In this document: piece by piece, positions 57,201 to 64,000 of the stretch
Numbering within the stretch: position 1 is the first letter of the stretch
How the letters are laid out: each line of letters opens with the position of its first letter
Origin: Tricholoma matsutake
Lineage: Eukaryota > Basidiomycota > Agaricomycetes > Agaricales > Tricholomataceae
DNA length: 64,000 bases
Assembly (NCBI GenBank): GCA_026075535.2
Contig: AP026540.1
Coordinates: forward strand, 62,001-126,000
Reading direction: 5' to 3'
The notes under the pieces: generated by a model
Databases searched by the model: none
What the model was told of the DNA's origin: nothing
The model's input: the letters and a program-made list of their open reading frames with translations, nothing else
Made by a program: the position numbers and the translations under genes

Positions 57201-59414
57201 TATACATTATCCCGTCTGAATGCCCGACTTACAATCCGGACATTTTGTCAAGTAATGGCGTATATGATGTCTTATTTTGAGGACGTCCTAGACTTTACGC
57301 AAAATGTGACCACAGCATCACATCAACAATTGGGGCATACGGGCGAGATTGACAGACGCCATTACGGAGGTGATGCATGTCTACCTATCGGATTGCATAG
57401 GTCCGAGCTGATGATGACCACACGAGTGAGTGCGGTGATCCACATGATCTTCGGCCACCCCCCTACGCTACTGCATATGTTGGAGAAAGGTGCAGAATTT
57501 CGTGCAAGGTTGCGCAACAAGATAGATTCCATCAGGAATGTCCACATCTCCTCGATGTCCGATCCCAATTCAGAGGGTGTACCCACCAAGATCACCATTG
57601 ATTCACTTGGTGACATGCTGTCAAGCAGACTTCTTCCAGAACTGATCTCATACAATCAAAAGGCGTTGACAGAAGCGCACGCATCAGTTGTGGATATGTT
57701 ATTTCCCTTCCAATCATTTTCACAGTCATCACCCCTACCATCTGTCCCAATGGAATACCCACACCCAAGTCACCTACAAAAATTCTGCAAATTCATGGGG
57801 TTTCCTCAGGATTCTACTCTAGGGTTCAAGAACATCCAGCAGGGCATAGTGATTGAGAAGATGTTCCAAGGAACACAACATCTTGTGTATGTGTTGGCCA
57901 CAGGTTTGTGCTCAAAACTATATACCAAGCGGCAGAGTTCTGATTGTAGTTGCAGGATCAGGGAAGACCATGCTGGGACTTTTTTGTGCGTCTGAACTTG
58001 ATGAAGGTAGAAGTACAGTGTGGATTATGCCGCTGCGCTCAATGCATGAGCAATATCATACCAGATGCCAGAAACACGGCATGTCCAGTGGAACATGGTC
58101 ACCGCAGATGACCATAGCCGGTGTGTCACTACACATCCTCTTATTGGTAGAGTCCACAGAGTGGAAAGAATGCCGAACCTTCCTAAACAGTCTCCATGCG
58201 ATTGGTAGACTTGCCCGGATTATCATTGATGAGGCACATTTAGCCCTCACACATGAATCTTTCAGACCAGTAATGGACATGATCCAGTGGCTAGGTGGGC
58301 AAGGAGTACAGATAGTACTACAGACAGCCACCCTCCCCCCATCACTAGAGCCGCGGCTTATTGAAAAGGCAGGACTTACAGGATGTTTTGTCATGTGATC
58401 CAAAACTGCTAGGGCAAATATATCATACAATGTCCTACGGTCGTCAAATCCAGATGCACTACTCGATCAAGTAGAGGAAGAATATAAGAAAGCCCGGAAT
58501 TATTCCACCACCAATCGCATTCTTGTCTTCGGTCTCAGTAAATTTCAAGCGAGGCAAACCGCAGCAAGACTAGGGATACCGCACTGTGATGCTGAAATGA
58601 CAAAAGAAGACATTGACAAGCTATTGGTACAGTTCAGGACTGGACGGGAGTTAGGGATTTTGTGCACATCCATACTGGGTGTGGCACTCAACATTCCAGG
58701 CATAACCCATGTAATTCATCAGGATTATCCATGGGATTCACTGTCCTATACTCAGGAGGTGGGGAGACTTGGGCCTGACGCAAACACGGAAAAGGCATGG
58801 TCCATAGTCATACTACCACCAAAACATGTTGATTTGCCAATTCCTCGATCAGATCCATTTGGATCCTATTTGTTGCGACAATCACTAGACTCGGTGGAGC
58901 ATTGCCGTCGCTTGCTTGTCCAGATGTTCTTAGATGGTGTAGCAGAACCCTGTGCATTGATGGAGGGAAAAGTGCATCTATGCGATATCTGTGCTGCCCA
59001 GTCCCATCAACAGCCCAGTCATTCAGAACGACATTTTTTTCTCACAGGTGTAATGCAAAATTGTGTTGCAGGTGTGTGGATATTGAGCTTTGTGTTTACC
59101 TTCTTGACCTTTGTATAACAGCAGTCGACCCATCGCAACCCAAAGTGCTGCAAGTGCCAACATGGAGTTCGTCTCACGAAACCAAATCCACAAATCAGTG
59201 TATGCAGTTGGCATTGGCACATTCAAAGGTCCGGTACCTGCAGAAACCCATGCAGTCAGCAGAAGATATTGCATCTGCACGGGTACATGACCTTTTGCGA
59301 CATTTCTCCACTAGTTGTATAGGCTGTTGGTTATGCGAAAAACAGTCTTACCAGGATCATCAATTCAAGAATTGTTGTGTCTCACCATCACGACTCACTC
59401 GTGCAGCTGATTAG
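54218..59414 (+). pseudogene. OrsD zinc-finger / RecQ helicase of telomere-linked type
   Basis: Exon 1 (54218-54459) has CRKCKSQLD and CCPTCKMGY; an intron leads to exon 2 (54507 on) with the OrsD/DUF3505-like finger HHIVICRECGFIINPSGVRE and HIMNTHRHMQ. A long helical region follows, with VMWHGVSEITHQIAALLF, LCGGQPGRAIEYACLLLCN (56860), FAGLYWPVTARDLTLSLAQ. The helicase: VYVLAT joins GSGKTMLGLF across an intron (57902-57955) to rebuild Walker A, DEAH is IIIDEAHLAL (58225), motif III is TATLP, then ILVFGLSKFQ, ILCTSILGVALNIPGITHV (58660) and motif VI EVGRLGPD, where GRxGRD is expected. A Cys module HLCDICAA follows. In-frame TGAs at 55751 and 58396 plus the altered motif VI imply inactivity. 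The architecture matches subtelomeric TLH helicases. Confidence 0.75.
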
Positions 59415-59526
59415 GATCAATGGTATCACCACCTTCATTTACCAGAAGGTTTCTGTTATAAATGCGGTTGCATTCAAAAGGTCAATTCCTTTCCAGTGAA
59501 GCCTTCGAGTTAGTTAATTCATCATA

Positions 59527-59811
59527 TTGCAGCTACACTACATGAATGAAGCAGGGAATAAGGTGTACATTCATGGGTACGATGACGGGATCCATTCCTA
59601 TTGCAAATACGAGGATGTCCTGCTTCCTATGGTGTGGATTATCACTGTGAATGACAAGCTCGCCAACATTGTGAAGATGAAAATCAGGATGGGGTTTGGA
59701 ATGGATGCACCAGCGTGTCCATTCCAAAAGTGGGTAACATTAATAAATAATGGACGTCCAAACATGTTTGACCTGCTATTACGGCTGCATGACAAACATC
59801 TAATTCAATGA
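59527..59811 (+). CDS. Possible further exon of the helicase gene
   Basis: A 94-codon frame, with VWIITVNDKLANIVKMKIRM and PACPFQKWVTLINNGRPNMF, directly after the helicase core in the same orientation. It has a globular look but no motif I can name; it may be part of the long C-terminal half of the helicase gene or an unrelated piece. Confidence 0.35.
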   Translation: MQLHYMNEAGNKVYIHGYDDGIHSYCKYEDVLLPMVWIITVNDKLANIVKMKIRMGFGMDAPACPFQKWVTLINNGRPNMFDLLLRLHDKHLIQ

Positions 59812-59874
59812 TGAATGCCTACAAACATCTAATTCAATGACAGCATATCTTCTATAAATGGAGTATTTATAGAC

Positions 59875-60276
59875 TTGCATTTGCCAAATGTGAAAGAAAC
59901 CCCTTCCTTTCCACCCACCATTATGCCTCCCCATTGCACAAACCAGGAAGCTGAGATCTGCAGAACTTGTCAAAGGCCAGACTGCTGGTGTCCCAAAGGG
60001 TACGCACTGGTTCACTTGTGGTGTTCTGGTATTGATAAGAAATGTGACCTATTCAGCCAATGTACATCGTGCGGCCGACAGCATGTGTATGATACCGTTG
60101 TCATTGAGCACAAAGGAATCTGCCACTGTGTGGAGCATGGTCACCCACGTTCAGAAACCCGAAAGGGTACAAAACCGGGACTTTTCCCATGTCCAGTATG
60201 CCAAGTTGGGGTCGCCAGTGAAAGAAGACTATGGGTAGGAATCCTTTCATACTCCTCTCATAGAATACTAACATGA
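59875..60276 (+). CDS. Cysteine-rich open frame
   Basis: 133 codons with regularly spaced cysteines: CTNQEAEICRTCQRPDCWC, CDLFSQCTSCGRQH, ICHCVEHGH, FPCPVCQVG. The spacing suggests zinc binding. It lies between the helicase core and its C-terminal module, in the same orientation. It could be a separate small gene or an inserted one; family not recognised. Confidence 0.4.
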   Translation: MHLPNVKETPSFPPTIMPPHCTNQEAEICRTCQRPDCWCPKGYALVHLWCSGIDKKCDLFSQCTSCGRQHVYDTVVIEHKGICHCVEHGHPRSETRKGTKPGLFPCPVCQVGVASERRLWVGILSYSSHRILT

Positions 60277-60370
60277 GGACAGAAACACTTGGATGGCCAA
60301 TGCCTCCCCCTCTCATTAAGAACATCTGTTTGGAGTAAGTAATGAATTTATCCTTATATGCGCATTAGTT

Positions 60371-60790
60371 TAATGTTTACAAGGTTCGAAGAGTTCCCAA
60401 ACCTCGAGCAGTTCAAGTCTATCGATGTTGGTATCTGTAGCACAAGGTGAGTCAATGGCCCGAAATTTCTATCAGTCCTGAGAATACGTTATCTTGTCAG
60501 GAAATCAGACAGAAAGATCAGGTCCAAATTCATGTATGTTTCAGGGTTCAACTGGAGCGCATATGCACGTTAGTTAAATGTTCACAATAGTTAAATGTTC
60601 ACAAAATTCAAAGAGTTCCCAACTCCCAAGCAGCTCCAGTCTATCGATGTTGGCTTCTGTAGCACAAGGTGGGTGAATGGCCCAAAATTTCTATCAGTCC
60701 TAATAATAGATTATCTTGTCAGGAAACCACATAGAAAGACCAGGTCCATGTTCATGTACGTTTCTGGGTTCAACTAGAGCACATATGTCT
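60371..60790 (+). repeat. Tandem duplication, about 221-bp unit, two copies
   Basis: GAGTTCCCAA...CTATCGATGTTGG...AGCACAAGGTG...GGTTCAACT recurs with an offset of 221 bp (for example TCTATCGATGTTGG near 60418 and 60640). The copies differ by more point changes than the other tandem repeats here. The second copy has an open frame (60595-60777) with FPTPKQLQSIDVGFCSTRW; the first is broken. Confidence 0.8.
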
Positions 60791-61016
60791 GACCATTTGA
60801 ATGTTCATTAGTCCATAGCCCTCCCAGTTTCCAACAGCCTTTCAAGAGTCCCACACCACTAACACCAATTCCATCCACCACCCATTTGTATCCAAGCTTA
60901 GGGTCCCCATCCAATGAGAAAAGACTCATGCCATTGGCCACAAACATCCTGTTGACGTCTCCTATTGCCTCTTCATCAGCCATTTCAGCACTACCAAGCA
61001 TCTCAGTTGTTATTAA

Positions 61017-61889
61017 ATGGCCACAGAGTATGCCCATTTCATTTTCCTGTCTGCCAAATATATTAACCAAAGCATAGTGAAATCAATTGAGTATGTTGCT
61101 GAGCATCCGAGCTTACAGCCCATGCATCAGGTGCAACAGCATGTCGCCACACACTGTATCTTTTCAAAGCAACCCACGTTGCAGGTAGCCGCAGGAACAA
61201 CTAGGAATCGACCAACCCGTGCCGTCGACCCTGCCCAATTCTCACATCAACCAAAGCCTGGTATGCCACCTCTGCCCCCCCCTCCCAATTTGACAACTCC
61301 TCTCTCCCTGCCTCCCTCTTCAAATGGGATGGATCCTGAAGCAATGCAGCAAGCTCGTCTCCAAAATTTGCTCAACATGTTAAGGGTACAGTGCGCGATA
61401 TGCTGGGCTAAGGGATCAGGAGATGTCAACCATGATCTCAGCTACTGCCCGCAATCTTTTGCCAATGGGAGAGACCACCACTACACTGACTTTAGATGTT
61501 GGTTAAACTTTGACCGGGGAGTATGTTTCAGTTGTGGCATTCCGAGCAGGGTAAATTTTTCTGCAATATGAGATGAGAATGAAACTAAAGTCCCTTTACA
61601 GTTAGGTACCTCGTCAAGTGAAGGATTTGAGCAATTCCACACTGGCGCTATGGGAGCGCATTGTCCTTGGCGGGACGTTGTCCGACCTCTTGCATATGGC
61701 GCTTACCATGACGATATGTTGTGCTCTTTGCTTGGAGACGCACTAGAAGATAGGAACCCAAATGTGATGTCAGCGCAGTAATGGAAACAATGGCTCAACA
61801 CCTACCCCGAGAAGTTGGCTGGCTTTTTTCCCCCTGTTCTCCATATTGTGGATGCCTTATTGGCGCTGCGTGGCCTCCCCAAAATCGAT
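61017..61889 (+). pseudogene. C-terminal cysteine module of an OrsD/RecQ helicase
   Basis: The frame 61017-61571 has a proline-rich linker and then LLNMLRVQCAICWAKGSGD, NHDLSYCPQSFANGRD and RGVCFSCGIPSR, the C-x2-C-W-x-K-G...C...GVC-x2-CG module that closes Agaricomycete RecQ helicases of this kind. After an intron (about 61552-61604) follows FEQFHTGAMGAHCPWRDVVR, PLAYGAYHDDMLCSLLGD, a TAA near 61779, and WLNTYPEKLAGFFPPVLHI to TAG at 61889. By position and type it belongs to the helicase gene upstream, separated from it by the cysteine-rich frame and a tandem duplication at 60.4-60.8 kb. Confidence 0.65.
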
Positions 61890-62379
61890 TAGCGGTATTT
61901 ATTGTTACACGTATCTCATGCTTTGCTCCCATGTTATGGTACTCATTCATTGTCTTGCCCGTTGCACCAGCAATATTTCCGCACATTGCTTCCAGATATT
62001 GTTGTGTGACTCTCCTTACTTATGTATTCATGGTGGCTTTGTCATAGCTGCAAGAAAAAAATGATTACTGCCTTCACTGCCATTGACAAGGTGATATATT
62101 TGCTCGTAAAATTCTGGAACTGCGATCTGGAAGCTCTTCAGATAATTTTTTCCCAGGAAATGTCGAACTGCACCCTGCCCAATTTCGCAATATATCCTCC
62201 ATAGAACCATTGTCATCTGGTATGGCACTGCCGCTAAATAAGCTCCATCACGCAAGAATATACTGCATCCTATGGCAGTGACTCACAACATCAGCCCAGG
62301 GCATGTGACTTTATTGCAACAACCACATAATTCCCAACAATAGAACCGTGTGAAAATGTGAATCCAATCGACTTGCCTC
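61890..62379. other. No gene recognised
   Basis: About 490 bp after the helicase module. Short hydrophobic frames on the plus strand (61781-62047) overlap the end of that module in another phase and look spurious. Confidence 0.4.
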
Positions 62380-62712
62380 ATGGACCCCATGCATTTAAAA
62401 GCAGTCTCTTCTGTTTTTGCTATTGCCCCTCATCTCCTTCCTAGGGCCAGAAACCAATCTAGGTGTTGCATTCAGCGATTCTTCCTCTCTACCCTTTATA
62501 ACAACACCCTCATACAATCTTCAGGCTATGAGAGCGATCCACCACTCTCGGACAACAGTAGGGTTGCTCGGAGTGCACAACGTGACAAAGAAGAAGAAGC
62601 AGAGCAATATCTATTGGCGCGGGCAGGGAGAGATGGGCATGGTGAAATTGTCCTCCGGAGAGTCTCCGCAAGGACAGATGACAGTGATACCAGTTCATCG
62701 TTTTGTACGTGA
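62380..62712 (+). CDS. Small open frame, unknown product
   Basis: 110 codons; the first part is basic and hydrophobic (FAIAPHLLPRARNQS), the rest acidic and Ser-rich (SGYESDPPLSDNS, ARTDDSDTSSS). It lies 19 bp upstream of the coiled-coil frame in the same orientation, so the two could be exons of one gene. Family not recognised. Confidence 0.35.
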   Translation: MDPMHLKAVSSVFAIAPHLLPRARNQSRCCIQRFFLSTLYNNTLIQSSGYESDPPLSDNSRVARSAQRDKEEEAEQYLLARAGRDGHGEIVLRRVSARTDDSDTSSSFCT

Positions 62713-62731
62713 TTGGGATCTCAGTTAGGCG

Positions 62732-63124
62732 ATGGTCATAAAGAACTCACAACAAATTATGTACCCAGCTAGTGCCAAGTCTTCTACCTCTCCAATCGAT
62801 CTCCTCAAAAGACAACTCACTGAAGCCGAGGAACACCGTCATTCTGATCTCGAGTTTGCAGAAGAGCGCCGTCGTTCTGATCTCGAGATTGCAGAAGAAC
62901 GCCGTCGTTCTGATCTGGAGGCAGCTGACAGGCGACTTCACGATGCTGAAGAGCACACAACCCAACTACGTTGTTCTGATCTGGAGGCTGCAGAGGAACA
63001 CCATTGTTCTGATCTGGTGGCAGCAGACAGGCAACTTTGCGATGCTGAAGAGCGTGCCGCTCAAAGCCTGATCCAAGCTTTAAACCAGGCAGCATCAGCG
63101 TCGTCTTCACAACTCATGGACTGA
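62732..63124 (+). CDS. Coiled-coil protein built of 11-residue repeats
   Basis: 130 codons. After a short polar N-terminus (about residues 1-25) the frame repeats an 11-residue unit close to RRRSDLEAAEE (variants HRHSDLEFAEE, RRRSDLEIAEE, HHCSDLVAADR), matching a 33-bp DNA repeat that includes CGTCGTTCTGATCT. The charge pattern gives a continuous alpha-helix, probably a coiled coil. Similar small repeat proteins are common in mushroom genomes and are uncharacterised. It ends TGA at 63122-63124. Confidence 0.55.
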   Translation: MVIKNSQQIMYPASAKSSTSPIDLLKRQLTEAEEHRHSDLEFAEERRRSDLEIAEERRRSDLEAADRRLHDAEEHTTQLRCSDLEAAEEHHCSDLVAADRQLCDAEERAAQSLIQALNQAASASSSQLMD

Positions 63125-63520
63125 TTGAGCCACATATTGTTGAAAAGAGGAATGGAGAAAGCGGCTACATTTTTGTCTATTTGTGTGTAGCCTATGAAGT
63201 TTATGTTATTTACCCATCTCGAGGTCTTCTCACAAATCAAACTTTCATTACACATGCATTGTGGATACGACCCGGATTCACTGATACATTGCATTGGTGT
63301 GAATTGGGTTCTGATTTCTAGCTTAGCTGTCCATTATTGGCTGTCTTTTAAGGTTTTAATAAAACAAAAATGGCATGGCCATTGAAACAAATATTATTTG
63401 GGGTTTACTAACATACTAGATATGAGTCCAAGTCTGTTAGTGTTTAAAGGGATGTTTTAGAAATGCCCAAGAAAAAGATTGAGTAAAGAACAGCAACTGC
63501 TGCCTACAAACACTTGCATA
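63125..63520. other. No gene recognised
   Basis: AT-rich spacer between the convergent coiled-coil frame and the dioxygenase-like gene. It probably holds both 3' ends; AATAAAA occurs at 63358. Confidence 0.4.
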
Positions 63521-63524
63521 TAAC

Positions 63525-64000
63525 TCAAAGGTCAGACAACCTGCTGAACAAGCCCACACTCTCCAACCACCGCTTCTGTTGAGCCTCTATGGACTCCACA
63601 GAATTTGGAGGATTGAGTTTGAAGCCATTCTGCACCCACCTAAACAGTCCACAAGAGGTGTATTGGGCGAAGGAATACCAGCGCTCATGGGAGGTGATGG
63701 GAGTGTTGGAGTGCCGAACGAGAGCAGATGGTAAAAGGATGACCAAGCTGGGTGGAAAGGGAACAACAATTCCAAGGTCCCAAAGAGCAAGGTGCCCACC
63801 CTGATCTGGGTCATAATCCCCCAGGGAGGTGACAGTGCACTGACTGCAGGAGAAATTAGCCCAGTCACAGTGGGGGTAGCATTCCATTTTGGGCCCAAAG
63901 TTCACAGAAGCTGCAGCGAAAGGGGTCCCAGAAAAAACTCGCTGTAGTGTTGGGTCTCATTCAATGAGTTTGTCAAGGGTTTTTTTGTAGCGGTCGTGCA
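63525..64000 (-). pseudogene. TET/JBP-like 2-oxoglutarate/Fe(II) dioxygenase, C-terminal part
   Basis: The gene enters from beyond the window's right end: HDRYKKTLDKLIE, a TGA, DPTLQRVFSGTPFAAASVNF, then YPHCDWANFSC, which supplies the H-x-D iron ligands of the double-stranded beta-helix. Next come VTSLGDYDPDQGGHLALWDL, VPFPPSLVILLPSALV, and RHSNTPI with the distal histidine, then RYSFAQYTSCGLFRW (written here from WYSFAQYT, where Arg is usual). It ends at 63525. This is the Agaricomycete family that Iyer and colleagues linked to TET/JBP and KDZ transposons, acting on methylated cytosine by inference. The TGA near 63958 could be lost by splicing but more likely marks a pseudogene. Confidence 0.7.

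Overview
The window looks like a transposon-rich, gene-poor stretch of a basidiomycete genome, most likely an Agaricomycete (mushroom-forming fungus). The evidence is short introns with GT...AG borders, relics of protein families that expanded in Agaricomycetes (F-box/LRR proteins, a P-loop NTPase family, CxC5/KDZ-associated proteins, TET/JBP-like dioxygenases, OrsD-type RecQ helicases), and dense retrotransposon debris. The species cannot be told from the sequence alone. Almost every gene carries in-frame stops, frameshifts or missing ends, so this is mostly a decaying region, perhaps heterochromatic or subtelomeric.

Layout. 1-985: 3' end of a Ty3/gypsy chromovirus with its LTR. 986-4825: no gene; a small MITE-like element and a 955-bp element with short terminal inverted repeats. 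4.9-8.5 kb: an F-box/LRR gene apparently split by an inversion, beside a decayed ER-type Hsp70 (BiP-like) gene that still ends in TDEL. 9.6-12.1 kb: a P-loop NTPase. 14.9-20.9 kb: stacked retroelement pieces (DIRS-like gag and RT, a tyrosine recombinase fragment, a gag-protease fragment, an LTR). 21.5-25.3 kb: a CxC5-containing, KDZ-associated gene with long low-complexity segments.

25.3-38.6 kb: the most unusual part, a 13.3-kb segment bounded by inverted repeats of about 1.3 kb. Its inner ends are tandem arrays of a 148-bp unit, and three more arrays lie inside. It holds two diverged paralogues whose C-termini look like ATP-grasp enzymes and whose N-termini are Cys-rich (zinc-finger-like), a BAH-like gene, a further multi-exon gene of unknown family and a simple-sequence ORF. 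No transposase was recognised.

40.4-46.8 kb: a RecQ helicase relic and two 5'-truncated LINEs with clear target-site duplications. 46.8-50.7 kb: interspersed and tandem repeats around a decayed ORF. 50.8-61.9 kb: a gene with an RTC4-like C-terminus, followed in the same orientation by a large OrsD-zinc-finger/RecQ helicase gene of the telomere-linked helicase type. 62.4-64 kb: two small ORFs, one a coiled coil of 11-residue repeats, and the 3' end of a TET/JBP-like dioxygenase gene running off the window on the minus strand.

A recurring theme is stop codons of the TGA type where the protein family has arginine, as expected from CpG deamination (CGA to TGA). This suggests the region has been methylated and silenced.
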